Below are positions 8,362 to 17,013 of a stretch of 64,000 nucleotides of DNA, in pieces. The stretch's first letter is position 1; the number at the start of each line of letters is the position of its first letter. The notes under the pieces are model-generated. The model ran no database searches. It saw only the letters and a list, made by a program, of their open reading frames with translations, and was not told the DNA's origin. This DNA comes from JBDOQU01 sp039839375 (GTDB taxonomy: Bacteria > Pseudomonadota > Alphaproteobacteria > DSM-16000 > Inquilinaceae): assembly GCF_039839375.1 (NCBI RefSeq), contig NZ_JBDOQU010000017.1:1-64000 (forward strand), given 5' to 3'. The position numbers were made by a program, and so were the translations under genes.

Positions 8362-10842
8362 TCAAAAAGGCAACATTCCCTGTGGCAGGCGGCGGCCCGC
8401 CAGTTCGGGCATGGCTTCGGCCACCAGTTCCTCCTCCGCCTCCGCAAGCAGGTCGTCGCGGGCCGCGCCGTGGACCTGCTCCCGCCCGATCTCCAGCAGG
8501 ATCGGCACGGCCAGCGGGGATATGCGGTCCAGCGCCTTGTGCGTCAGCTTTCCCCGGGCCCGGCGCAGCAGGGCCGCCACCCGCTCCACATCCATCAGCC
8601 CGCGCGCCGCGTCGCGCCGGGTCGCGCGCAGCAGCACATGGTCCGGCTCGTGCCGCCGCAGCACGTCGTAGATCAGATCGGAGGAGAAGGTGACCTGCCG
8701 GCCGGTCTTCTCCTGCCCCGGCGCCCGCCGCTCGATCAGCCCGGCGATCACCGCGACGTTGCGGAAGGTCCGGCGCAGGAGCGAGCTTTCGTCCATCCAG
8801 GCTTCCAGATCGTCGCCCAGCATGTCCTCGTCGAACAGGGCGGCCAGCCCGTCCGGATGGTCCGCGGCGGACCGGAGGCTCCATACCGCCAGCACATAAT
8901 CGGTGGCGACGAAGCCCAGCGGGCTCAGCCGCGCCCGCTCCATCCGCCTTGTCAGCAGCATTCCCAGCGTCTGGTGCGCGTTCCGTCCCTCGAAACAATA
9001 GGCGACCATGAACTGCTTGTTCCCGCGCGGGAAGGTCTCGACCAGCAGATCGTCGCGCCCCGGCAGCACCGACCGCCAGCGCTGGAGGCGCAGCCATTCA
9101 TGGACGGCTTCGGGCAGGACGCTCCACCGCGAGGGATCGGACAGGTTCCGCCGCACCCGGTCGGCCAGATGGGTCGACAGCGGCATCCTTCCGCCGGCAT
9201 AGGCCGGCACCTTCGGCTCCCCCTGTCCGCCGCGCGTGCATTCCGCGACCGTGTCCTTCAGCCCCTCGAACCGCAGCAGTTCGCCTGCGAACATGAAGGT
9301 GTCGCCCGGCACAAGTCCCTGGAAGAAATACTCCTCCGCCTTGCCCAGCACGCGACCGCGACGCAAGCGGACCGTGACCATGACCTCCTCGACGATGGTG
9401 CCGACATTCATGCGGTATTGCCGGGCCACGCCCTTGTCGGAGAGGCGGTAGAAGCCGTCCTCCTCCAGCGTCAGCCGCCTGAACCTCTCATAGGCCGCCA
9501 GCGCGTAGCCGCCCGTCGCCACGAAGGACAGAACGTCGTCATAGTCGCGCCGGGATAGATCGGCGTAAGGCGCGGCGCTGGTGATTTCCCGATAGAGCGC
9601 ATCGGCCTGGAACGGACCGGAGCAGGCGACCCCCAGCAGATGCTGCGCCAGCACGTCCAGACCGCCGGGCGGCGGCGGGTCGCCGTCCAGCGTCATCTCC
9701 GCCACCGCGTCCATCGCCGCCCGGCACTCCAGCACCTCGAACCGGTTCGCCGGCACCAGCAGGGCCTTCGACGGGCTGTCCAGCCGATGGTTGGCCCGGC
9801 CGATCCGCTGCAGCAGCCGGCTCGCCCCCTTCGGCGCGCCGACCTGGACCACCAGATCCACCGCCGCCCAGTCGATGCCCAGATCCAGGGACGAGGTCGC
9901 GACCACGGCGCGCAGCCTGCCCTGCGCCATCGCGGCTTCGACCTTTCGGCGCTGCTCCGCTGCGAGGCTGCCGTGATGGAGGGCGATCGCCAGCCCGTCC
10001 TCGTTCAGCCGCCACAGCTCCTGGAACACCAGCTCCGCCTGGGCGCGGGTGTTGACGAAGACCAGCGTCGTGCCGGCCTCCCTGATCCGCTCATAGACCT
10101 CGCCCATCGCGTGGACCGCCATGTGCCCGGACCAGGGCAGCCGCTCCACCGTCCGCAATATGTCGATCTCCGCCTTCGCACCCTGCCGTCCGAGGACCGT
10201 CCGGACATCGCCATCGGCCCTGCCGCCGGCCCTCCCACTGCGGCTCAGCCAGGCGACCAGCGCGTCCGGATGGGCCACGGTCGCCGACAGGCCGACCCTC
10301 CGGTGCGCCGGGGCCAGCGTCGCCAGCCGGGCCAGGCCCAGCGCCAGCAGGTCGCCGCGCTTCGTCCCCGCCAGCGCGTGCAACTCGTCCACGATGACGG
10401 TTCGCAGGCCGCGGAAGATGTCTCCGGCGTCGGGATAGGACAGCAGCAGCGCCAGGCTTTCCGGCGTCGTCATCAATATCTGGGGCGGCCGCCGCCTCTG
10501 CCGCTCCCGCTTGGCGGCCGGCGTGTCGCCCGTCCGCGTCTCATGCCGGATCGCCAGCCGCATTTGCGCGATCGGCATTTCCAGATTGCGGTGGATGTCG
10601 ACCGCCAGCGCCTTCAGCGGGGAGATGTAGAGCGTATGCAGCCCGTCGCGCGGCCGTTCCGACAGTTCGACCAGCGTCGGCAGGAAGCCGGCCAGCGTCT
10701 TGCCGCCGCCGGTGGGCGCGATCAGCAGCGCGTTCCGCTTTTCCTCCGCGGCTTCCAGCATCGCCATCTGGTGGGCGTGCGGAGTCCAGCCCAGATAGGC
10801 GAACCAGCCGGTGAAAAGAGGGGGAAGGGAAGGGGGCGTCAT
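8362..10842 (-). CDS. Ligase-associated DNA damage response DEXH box helicase (Lhr-like)
   Basis: An 826-residue superfamily 2 helicase. Walker A is IAPTGGGKTLAGF at about residues 41-53; the DEXH box is VIVDELHALAGTKRGDL; motif III is LSATVAHP; motif VI lies around LLQRIGRANHRLD. The long C-terminal region is typical of Lhr-core helicases, and the length fits the ligase-associated subfamily. Start at 10842 (MTPPSLPPL) is preferred over an upstream Met that adds a nonconserved stretch. Predicted to move 3'-5' on single-stranded DNA with the associated ligase, exonuclease and PdeM. The nucleosidase gene starts divergently 56 bp away. Confidence 0.93.
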   Translation of the reverse strand: MTPPSLPPLFTGWFAYLGWTPHAHQMAMLEAAEEKRNALLIAPTGGGKTLAGFLPTLVELSERPRDGLHTLYISPLKALAVDIHRNLEMPIAQMRLAIRHETRTGDTPAAKRERQRRRPPQILMTTPESLALLLSYPDAGDIFRGLRTVIVDELHALAGTKRGDLLALGLARLATLAPAHRRVGLSATVAHPDALVAWLSRSGRAGGRADGDVRTVLGRQGAKAEIDILRTVERLPWSGHMAVHAMGEVYERIREAGTTLVFVNTRAQAELVFQELWRLNEDGLAIALHHGSLAAEQRRKVEAAMAQGRLRAVVATSSLDLGIDWAAVDLVVQVGAPKGASRLLQRIGRANHRLDSPSKALLVPANRFEVLECRAAMDAVAEMTLDGDPPPPGGLDVLAQHLLGVACSGPFQADALYREITSAAPYADLSRRDYDDVLSFVATGGYALAAYERFRRLTLEEDGFYRLSDKGVARQYRMNVGTIVEEVMVTVRLRRGRVLGKAEEYFFQGLVPGDTFMFAGELLRFEGLKDTVAECTRGGQGEPKVPAYAGGRMPLSTHLADRVRRNLSDPSRWSVLPEAVHEWLRLQRWRSVLPGRDDLLVETFPRGNKQFMVAYCFEGRNAHQTLGMLLTRRMERARLSPLGFVATDYVLAVWSLRSAADHPDGLAALFDEDMLGDDLEAWMDESSLLRRTFRNVAVIAGLIERRAPGQEKTGRQVTFSSDLIYDVLRRHEPDHVLLRATRRDAARGLMDVERVAALLRRARGKLTHKALDRISPLAVPILLEIGREQVHGAARDDLLAEAEEELVAEAMPELAGRRLPQGMLPF

Positions 10843-10898
10843 GGTCGGCGCCGATGATAGCGACATCGACGCGCGCCTTGCCATAGAGTGCGACCGCC

Positions 10899-11675
10899 AT
10901 GACCCATCGCGACGCCCCCCGGCCTCTGGGCCTCCTGACCGCCATCCCCGCCGAACTGGCGGACTTCGAGCGCGATCTCGTTGTCGATGAACGGAAGGCC
11001 GTCGGCGGTACGGTCCTGCGGTCGGGCCGGCTGGAGGGCGTGTCCGTCGTGCTGGCGGAATGCGGGATCGGGAAGGTCAACGCGGCGATGGCGGCGACGG
11101 TGATGCTCGACCGGTTCGGCTGCCGGGGGCTCATCTTCTCCGGCGTCGCGGGCGGCCTCGATCCCGCGCTCGCGGTCGGCGACATCGTGGTCGCGACCAG
11201 CCTCGTCCAGCACGATTACGGTGCGCTCGCCGGCGGGGTCATCCAGACCTATCAGCCGGGCAGGCCGCCGCTGCCGGGCGTGCCGACGGATCACGGCTAT
11301 CCGGCCGACGCGGCCGTCCTCGCCAGAGTCCAGAAGGCGTTGGCGGGGGTCGAACTGCCGGCGCTGTCACCGGCGGCGGTCGGCGGTGCGCCGCGCCGGC
11401 CCCGCATCGTTTACGGGCCGATCCTCACCGGCGACGCCTTCCTCAACTGCGCCGCCACCCGAGCCCGCCTCCACGCCTCGTTCGGGGCGCTGGCGATCGA
11501 GATGGAGGGCGCGGCCGTCGCGCAGGTGGCGGAGAAGTTCGGTGTTCCCGTGACCGTCGTGCGCGCCCTTTCCGACCTGGCGGGCGAGGACAGCCACATG
11601 GATTTCCCCGCCTTCCTGGACGAGGCCGGGCTGATGGCGGCCGGCATCGTCAGGAGGCTGCTGCCGGTCCTCTGA
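10899..11675 (+). CDS. 5'-methylthioadenosine/S-adenosylhomocysteine nucleosidase family protein
   Basis: A 258-residue nucleoside phosphorylase-fold protein of the MTAN type: GLLTAIPAELADF at the N-terminus, GIGKVNAAMAATVMLDRF, SGVAGGLDPALAVGDIVVA, and the active-site IEMEGAAVAQVAEKF followed by RALSDLAGED with the catalytic Asp. It would cleave the N-glycosidic bond of MTA, SAH or a related nucleoside. It is transcribed divergently from the helicase and convergently with psuG, so a second nucleoside-cleaving enzyme lies alongside. Exact substrate is not determinable. Confidence 0.85.
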   Translation: MTHRDAPRPLGLLTAIPAELADFERDLVVDERKAVGGTVLRSGRLEGVSVVLAECGIGKVNAAMAATVMLDRFGCRGLIFSGVAGGLDPALAVGDIVVATSLVQHDYGALAGGVIQTYQPGRPPLPGVPTDHGYPADAAVLARVQKALAGVELPALSPAAVGGAPRRPRIVYGPILTGDAFLNCAATRARLHASFGALAIEMEGAAVAQVAEKFGVPVTVVRALSDLAGEDSHMDFPAFLDEAGLMAAGIVRRLLPVL

Positions 11676-11684
11676 CGCCCCGGC

Positions 11685-12599
11685 CTATCCGGCCAGCGCC
11701 ATTGCGATGCGTGCCCCGATCCGGGCATTGTGCTTCACCAGCGCGATATTGGCCTCAAGGCTCTTGCCGCCCGTGATCTCGACGATCCGGCCCAGAAGGA
11801 AGGGCGTCACATCCTTGCCGGCGACGCCCTGGGCGTCGGCTTCCCGCAGCGCCTGTCCGATCACGGAATCCATCTTCTCCGCCGGCAGGGCGTCGGCTTC
11901 GGGGATCGGGTTGGCGATCACCGCGCCGCCCGGATAGCCCAGCGCCGCCTGCGCCCGCAGGATCGCCGCCGCCTCTTTCGGGTCGTCGCAGCGCTGGCTT
12001 AGCTCAATGCCGCTCGACCGGCTGTAGAAGGCGGGGAAGCTGCCGGTCCCGTAGCCGATCACCGGCACGCCCCGGGTTTCCAGATATTCCAGCGTCTTGG
12101 GCAGGTCCAGGATCGACTTCGCGCCCGCGCAGACCACCGCGACCGGGGTTCGCGCCAGTTCCTCAAGGTCGGCGGAAATGTCGAAGCTCTCCTCCGCGCC
12201 GCGATGGACGCCGCCTATCCCGCCGGTGACGAAGATCCCGATCCCGGCCAGATGCGCGGCGATCATCGTGGCGGCGACCGTCGTCGCCCCGTCGCCTCCG
12301 CGCGCCAGGATGGAAGGCAGGTCGCGGCGGCTCAGCTTCGCCACATCCGGCACCTGGCCCAGCCGCTCCAGCGCCGCGTCGTCCAGCCCGATCGTCAGCC
12401 GGCCGGCCAGCACCGCTATGGTGGCGGGGACCGCGCCTTCCTCCCGGATGATGGCTTCGACCGCGCGGGCCGTCTCCACATTGCGGGGATAGGGCATGCC
12501 GTGCGCGATGATCGTGCTTTCCAGCGCCACGACGGCGCGGTTTCCGGCAAGGGCGTCGGCGACCTCGGGCGAGAGATCAAGGAAGTCGGGTTTGGTCAT
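11685..12599 (-). CDS. psuG: Pseudouridine-5'-phosphate glycosidase
   Basis: A 304-residue protein matching PsuG throughout (VVALESTIIAHGMPYPRN, GAVPATIAVLAGRL, FVTGGIGGVHRGAEESFDIS, VGYGTGSFPAFYSRSSG, DVTPFLLGRIVEIT). PsuG breaks the C-glycosidic bond of pseudouridine 5'-phosphate to give uracil and ribose 5-phosphate, using a divalent metal. It follows the kinase gene on the same strand with a 10-bp gap, so kinase then glycosidase form one operon: pseudouridine is phosphorylated, then cleaved. Length is normal for the family. Confidence 0.95.
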   Translation of the reverse strand: MTKPDFLDLSPEVADALAGNRAVVALESTIIAHGMPYPRNVETARAVEAIIREEGAVPATIAVLAGRLTIGLDDAALERLGQVPDVAKLSRRDLPSILARGGDGATTVAATMIAAHLAGIGIFVTGGIGGVHRGAEESFDISADLEELARTPVAVVCAGAKSILDLPKTLEYLETRGVPVIGYGTGSFPAFYSRSSGIELSQRCDDPKEAAAILRAQAALGYPGGAVIANPIPEADALPAEKMDSVIGQALREADAQGVAGKDVTPFLLGRIVEITGGKSLEANIALVKHNARIGARIAMALAG

Positions 12600-12609
12600 G
12601 GTGAAAGGT

Positions 12610-13539
12610 CTAGCGGTTCAGGCCCGCGCGCGCCAGCAGCCGTTCGGAAGTCAGGTCAGGGTTGACGGTTTCGCTGCTCTCGATCGCCATGGCGGCGCTG
12701 GCCAGGCCAAGACGCATCGCTTCCCCGATGGACCGGCCACCGGCCTGTCCGTAAAGCAGGCCCGCCACCAGCGCGTCCCCGGCCCCGGTTACGTCCCGCA
12801 CATCGGCCGGCAGCGGGGCGAAGAAATCGTAGACTCGGTCGCTGGCGAGGAAGCTTCCGTCCGCGCCCATATTGACCGCGATGGTCCCGACCCCTTCCGC
12901 TCTCAGCCGGTAGGCCGCCTCGCAGACATCCAGCGGCGCGCGAATCTCCATCCCGCCCAGCGAACCGGCCTCGTCCCGGTTGGTGAGCAGGATGTCGATA
13001 TGCCCCAGCAGGCCGCGCAGCTTCTCCGCCTTCGGCACCGAAACGCTGTCGACAGCGACAAGGGAGACGCTCGGCGGACGCCGCTCCAGGAGCAGCCGGA
13101 CGACGGAAGCCGGCATGTTGGTGTCCAGGAACCAGACCGGATATGACGCCAGCGCCGGCAGCAACGCCTCTATCCTCTCCGGCGCGATCTCGTCATAGAT
13201 CGCCATGTCCGCCATGGCGACGGCCAGTTCTCCCCGTCCGTCGATCAGCGCGGTGTAGCTGGCGGTGTGCTGAGCGGTCGACCGGTCGATGAAGGAGACG
13301 TCGGTCCCCAACTGCCGCATCTCCTCGACCACCAGATCGCCTTCGGAATCCCGTCCGACCCGGCTGACCAGCGCCGTCCGGCAGCCCAGACGCGACAACC
13401 CCTCGCAGACATTCCGGGCGACGCCGCCCAGGCTGCGGACCACCGTCACCGGGTTGGACGTTCCCATCGTCACCGCGCCCACGGCGTGGGCCTTGTGGTC
13501 GATATGGGCGGCGCCGAAGCAGACGATGGAAGCGGCCAT
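12610..13539 (-). CDS. psuK: PfkB family kinase, probable pseudouridine kinase
   Basis: A 309-residue ribokinase-family sugar kinase. It has the N-terminal glycine region GGVARNVCEGLSRLG and the C-terminal PfkB signature DVTGAGDALVAGLLYG containing the catalytic Asp. Family alone gives only a carbohydrate or nucleoside kinase, but the 10-bp gap to psuG makes pseudouridine the likely substrate. The start at 13539 (MAASIVCFGAAHIDHKA) is well placed; a much longer open frame upstream has no PfkB similarity and would run under the exonuclease gene. Divergent from the exonuclease with about 115 bp between. Confidence 0.9.
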   Translation of the reverse strand: MAASIVCFGAAHIDHKAHAVGAVTMGTSNPVTVVRSLGGVARNVCEGLSRLGCRTALVSRVGRDSEGDLVVEEMRQLGTDVSFIDRSTAQHTASYTALIDGRGELAVAMADMAIYDEIAPERIEALLPALASYPVWFLDTNMPASVVRLLLERRPPSVSLVAVDSVSVPKAEKLRGLLGHIDILLTNRDEAGSLGGMEIRAPLDVCEAAYRLRAEGVGTIAVNMGADGSFLASDRVYDFFAPLPADVRDVTGAGDALVAGLLYGQAGGRSIGEAMRLGLASAAMAIESSETVNPDLTSERLLARAGLNR

Positions 13540-13656
13540 GAAGCCTTCTGGTCTCCGAAAAGAGGTACGAGGGCCTGCCGATAATGCGCCGCGAAACTTT
13601 CGGTCGGCAAGGGCAGGGGACCGGAAGATGATGATTTTGTGCGACTTTCGGCCAAT

Positions 13657-14700
13657 ATGTCTGTGATGTCCGTCAATCCTCGCCCCGAAAGCCCTCGGCC
13701 CGAAAGCTGGATCAGGGTCACGTCCGACGGCCTCTGGTGTGAACCGGGCGGCTTCTTCGTCGACCCTGTCCGCCCGGTCGACCGGGCCGTCGTCACCCAC
13801 GGCCACGGCGATCATGCCCGCCCGGACAACCGCGCCGTGCTGGCGACGCCGGAGACGCTGGCCATCATGCGCGCCCGCTACGGAGATGGGGCCGGCGGCT
13901 CGCTGGAAGCGCTTCCCTACGGGGAGACGACGCGGCTGGGCGAGGTCGATCTGCAGCTCGTCCCGGCGGGTCATGTGCTGGGCAGCGCGCAGGCGGTGAT
14001 GAGCTGGCGCGGCTGCCGGGTCGTGGTGTCGGGGGACTACAAGCGGTCGCCGGACCCGACATGCCCGCCCTTCCAGCCGGTCCACTGTGATGTCTTCGTG
14101 ACGGAGGCGACCTTCGGCCTGCCCGTCTTTCGCCATCCGCCGGCGGCAGGGGAGATCGCGAAGCTGCTCCATTCCATCGAGCTGTTTCCCGAGCGCGCCC
14201 ATGTCGTCGGCGTCTACGCGCTGGGCAAGTGCCAGCGGCTGATCGCCGAACTTCGCGCCGTCGGCTACGACCGGCCGATCTACCTCCATGGGGCGCTGAT
14301 CGCGCTCTGCGACCTCTACAGGTCCCTAGGGGTCGAACTGGGTGACCTCCGCCCCGCCATGGATTTGCCGAAGGAGACCTTCGCCGGCCAGATCGTGCTC
14401 GCCCCGCCCTCCGCCATCACCGACCGCTGGTCGCGGCGGCTGCCCGATCCGGTGGTGGCTGCGGCGTCCGGCTGGATGCGCGTGCGCCAGCGTGCCCGCC
14501 AGCGCGGCGTGGAACTGCCGCTGGTGATCTCTGATCATGCCGATTGGGATGAGCTGTTGGCGACCTTGCAGGAGGTCGACGCGCCGGAGGTCTGGGTGAC
14601 CCACGGGCGGGAGGAGGCGCTGGTCTACGCAGCGGAGAAGCAGGGGCGGCGGGCGCGGGCGCTGCGGCTGGTCGGGTTCGAGGAGGACGACAGCGAATGA
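13657..14700 (+). CDS. Ligase-associated DNA damage response exonuclease
   Basis: A 347-residue metallo-beta-lactamase/beta-CASP nuclease. The metal motif THGHGDH (His48, His50, Asp52, His53) and VPAGHVLGSAQAVMSW are diagnostic, with VVSGDYKRSPDPTCPPF supplying further metal ligands. It matches the exonuclease of the LHR-core ligase set. Start at 13657 (MSVMSVNPRP) is a choice between two close Met codons; a GTG at 13639 is also open. The stop overlaps the ligase start by 4 bp (ATGA), so the two are translationally coupled. Confidence 0.92.
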   Translation: MSVMSVNPRPESPRPESWIRVTSDGLWCEPGGFFVDPVRPVDRAVVTHGHGDHARPDNRAVLATPETLAIMRARYGDGAGGSLEALPYGETTRLGEVDLQLVPAGHVLGSAQAVMSWRGCRVVVSGDYKRSPDPTCPPFQPVHCDVFVTEATFGLPVFRHPPAAGEIAKLLHSIELFPERAHVVGVYALGKCQRLIAELRAVGYDRPIYLHGALIALCDLYRSLGVELGDLRPAMDLPKETFAGQIVLAPPSAITDRWSRRLPDPVVAAASGWMRVRQRARQRGVELPLVISDHADWDELLATLQEVDAPEVWVTHGREEALVYAAEKQGRRARALRLVGFEEDDSE

Positions 14701-16283
14701 AGCCGTTCGCCGCCCTGATCGAATCGCTGGTCTTCATGCCGTCGCGGAACGGCAAGCTGCGCCTGCTGGTCGATTATTTCGACCATGCGCCCGATCCCGA
14801 TCGCGGCTACGCCCTGGCGGCCCTGTCCGAAGGGCTGTCCTTCCCGACGGTCAAATCCGGCATCGTCCGGGCGCTGGCCGCCGAACGGATCGACCCTGCG
14901 CTGTTCGAATGGTCCTATGATTTCGTGGGCGATCTGGCGGAAACCGTCTCGTTGGCCTGGCCCATCCATCCCGATGCTTCCGAAGCGCCTACGCTGTCGG
15001 AGGTGGTGAACAGCCTGGCCGTCGCCAGCCGGTCGGACGCGCCCGCCATCGTTTCCGGCTTCCTCGACGCCATGGACCCGACGGAACGGTTCGCGCTCCT
15101 GAAGCTCATCACCGGCGGCATGCGGATAGGCGTGTCGGCGCGGCTGGCCAAGACCGCGCTGGGCCTCTGGGGAAATCAGGATGTGGCGGATATCGAGGAG
15201 ATCTGGCACGGGCTGAAGCCGCCTTATGGGGAGCTGTTCTCCTGGCTGGAGGGCGCGGGCCCCCGGCCCTCCATCGACGATCGCGCGACCTTCCGGCCCC
15301 TGATGCTCGCCAACCCGCTGGAGGAGGCGGATCTTGAGCAGCTCGACCCCGCGCTGTTCCGCGCGGAATGGAAGTGGGACGGGATTCGCATCCAGCTCGT
15401 CGCGCGGAATGGCCAGCGGCGGATCTTCTCCCGCACCGGCGACGATGTCGGCGGCGCGTTTCCGGACATCCTTGAAAAGATGGATTTCGATGCCGTGCTG
15501 GATGGGGAACTGCTGGTCGTCCGCGACGGCGAGGTCGCACCCTTCAACCACCTCCAGCAGCGGCTGAACCGCAAGGCGGTGACGGCCCGGATGCTGGAGG
15601 AGTATCCGGCGGGCGTCCGGCTCTACGACATATTGCGCGACGGCGCGGAAGATCTGCGGCCCCTGCCGTTCGACGACCGCCGCCTGCGGCTGGAGCAATG
15701 GTTCGAAAGGGAGAAGCCGGCGCGGATGGATCTGTCGCCCATGGTCCCGTTCGCCGCGTGGGACGGGCTGGCGGAGCTTCGGTCCGGCGCCCGCGACAAC
15801 GCCATCGAAGGTCTGATGCTGAAGCGCGGCGACGCGCCCTACACGTCGGGCCGTCCCAAGGGACCCTGGTTCAAATGGAAGCGTGGGCCACTGCTGCTGG
15901 ACGCCGTGCTGATGTATGCCCAGCGAGGGCACGGCAAGCGGTCCAGCTTCTATTCGGATTTCACTTTCGGCGCGTGGCGGCCGAAGGCCGACGGGGACGG
16001 CCGGGAGCTGGTGCCGGTCGGCAAGGCCTATTTCGGCTTCACCGACGAGGAGCTGGGCCAACTCGACCGCTGGGTCAGGAACAACACGGTCAACCGTTTT
16101 GGTCCGGTGCGGGAGGTCAGGCCGGGGCTGGTGCTGGAGGTCGCCTTCGACAGCGTCCATCCCTCCGCCCGCCACAAATCCGGCGTCGCCATGCGCTTCC
16201 CGAGGGTTCATCGCATCAGGTGGGACAAGCCGGCGGACGAAGCCGACGAGTTGGAGACTCTGGAAAAGCTGATCGTCCGCTGA
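14697..16283 (+). CDS. ATP-dependent DNA ligase (cisplatin damage response type)
   Basis: A 528-residue ATP-dependent ligase. The nucleotidyl lysine is Lys226 in EWKWDGIRIQL (motif I, K-x-DG); motif III-like VLDGELLVVRDG and later GLMLKRGDAPYTSGRPKGPW and WFKWKRGPLLLDAVLMYAQ follow. An N-terminal helical domain of about 200 residues precedes the adenylation domain, and the OB domain ends the protein. It matches the LHR-core-associated ligase rather than LigD. It overlaps the exonuclease by 4 bp and converges on the phosphoesterase-like gene, ending 3 bp before it. Confidence 0.94.
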   Translation: MKPFAALIESLVFMPSRNGKLRLLVDYFDHAPDPDRGYALAALSEGLSFPTVKSGIVRALAAERIDPALFEWSYDFVGDLAETVSLAWPIHPDASEAPTLSEVVNSLAVASRSDAPAIVSGFLDAMDPTERFALLKLITGGMRIGVSARLAKTALGLWGNQDVADIEEIWHGLKPPYGELFSWLEGAGPRPSIDDRATFRPLMLANPLEEADLEQLDPALFRAEWKWDGIRIQLVARNGQRRIFSRTGDDVGGAFPDILEKMDFDAVLDGELLVVRDGEVAPFNHLQQRLNRKAVTARMLEEYPAGVRLYDILRDGAEDLRPLPFDDRRLRLEQWFEREKPARMDLSPMVPFAAWDGLAELRSGARDNAIEGLMLKRGDAPYTSGRPKGPWFKWKRGPLLLDAVLMYAQRGHGKRSSFYSDFTFGAWRPKADGDGRELVPVGKAYFGFTDEELGQLDRWVRNNTVNRFGPVREVRPGLVLEVAFDSVHPSARHKSGVAMRFPRVHRIRWDKPADEADELETLEKLIVR

Positions 16284-16286
16284 CCG

Positions 16287-16802
16287 TCAGGAGTCCGTGC
16301 GGGGACGGCGGGGCCGGGCACGCGACGGTGTCCGGCGATGGGGCGTGCCGTCCTCGTCGGTCTTCATCAGAAGCCAGTTCGCTTTCTTGCCCTGGCCCGT
16401 CCGCTGCAAGGCGAAGGTGCCTGAGACCTTCTCGCCATGAAGGCGCAAGACCAGCCTGCCGTCGGCCAGCGCCTCGGCGGGGGAGACGGGCCTGCCGTCC
16501 CTGGCCTGGACGCACTCATAGGTGCCGCGATCCCACAGGATCGCCCCTTCCCCCGCGGCGCGCACCGCCTCCTCGACCGTCTGGTCGTCGATCGCCACGG
16601 CGAGGCGCTTGACCGTCGGGTCCATGGAGGGGCCGTGAGGCACCGCCCAGCTTTTCATCGCGCCGTCGATCTCCAGCCGAAAATCGTGATGAAGGGGAGA
16701 AGCGACGTTGCGGTGGATCACGAACAGGAACGCCTGTTCCCCGCCACCCACGACAGCCTTCGGCCGCGTGCGCGATATATTCTCCAACTGTTCGGTCTTC
16801 AT
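16287..16802 (-). CDS. LigD 3'-phosphoesterase-like domain protein, degenerate active site
   Basis: A 171-residue stand-alone protein related to the phosphoesterase (PE) domain of DNA ligase D: HDFRLEIDGAMKSWAVPHGP, ILWDRGTYE and a closing NWLLMKTDEDG. Active PE domains use, in Pseudomonas LigD numbering, His42, His48, Asp50, Arg52, His84 and Tyr88. Here His38, Asp40 and Arg42 align with 48/50/52, but the position of His42 is Asn32, and the DHP..Y..FEG..PEG.YG segment carrying His84 and Tyr88 is replaced by a shorter, unrelated stretch at about residues 71-88. It may be inactive as a nuclease. Start at 16802 (MKTEQLEN). Convergent with the ligase. Confidence 0.75.
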   Translation of the reverse strand: MKTEQLENISRTRPKAVVGGGEQAFLFVIHRNVASPLHHDFRLEIDGAMKSWAVPHGPSMDPTVKRLAVAIDDQTVEEAVRAAGEGAILWDRGTYECVQARDGRPVSPAEALADGRLVLRLHGEKVSGTFALQRTGQGKKANWLLMKTDEDGTPHRRTPSRARPRRPRTDS

Positions 16803-16813
16803 GTCTCCGCCCG

Positions 16814-16915
16814 TCAGCGTCCGCGTGCCTTCGCCCGCGCGCCGGCTCGACATCCGCAGGTCAGGAAGATCGCGGTCGCCACCATCAGGCCTGCCAGGAA
16901 GCTGCCGAAGATCAT
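16814..16915 (-). CDS. Possible 33-residue single-pass membrane protein
   Basis: A short frame from ATG 16915 to TGA 16814, encoding one hydrophobic helix (IFGSFLAGLMVATAIFLTC) followed by a basic Arg/Lys tail, a sensible inside-positive topology. It sits in the gap between the DUF1801 gene and the PE-like gene on the same strand, with a purine-rich stretch upstream. Too short for recognition by family; it could be chance. Confidence 0.3.
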   Translation of the reverse strand: MIFGSFLAGLMVATAIFLTCGCRAGARAKARGR

Positions 16916-17013
16916 CGCGTCCCGTCCTCTCTTCTCGTCATGCAGAAAGGAACGGAGGCGCGGTAAAATACGTTCCAAAAGCCCCTAAATCGTTGATTTT
17001 CCTGATGAGTCCC

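Noticed and set aside
12610..14289. A 559-codon frame extending psuK upstream
   Set aside because: Only the last 309 codons resemble a PfkB kinase; the rest is antisense to the exonuclease gene.
14625..16211. A 528-codon minus-strand frame
   Set aside because: It is the antisense shadow of the ATP-dependent ligase; high GC makes such long open frames common here.
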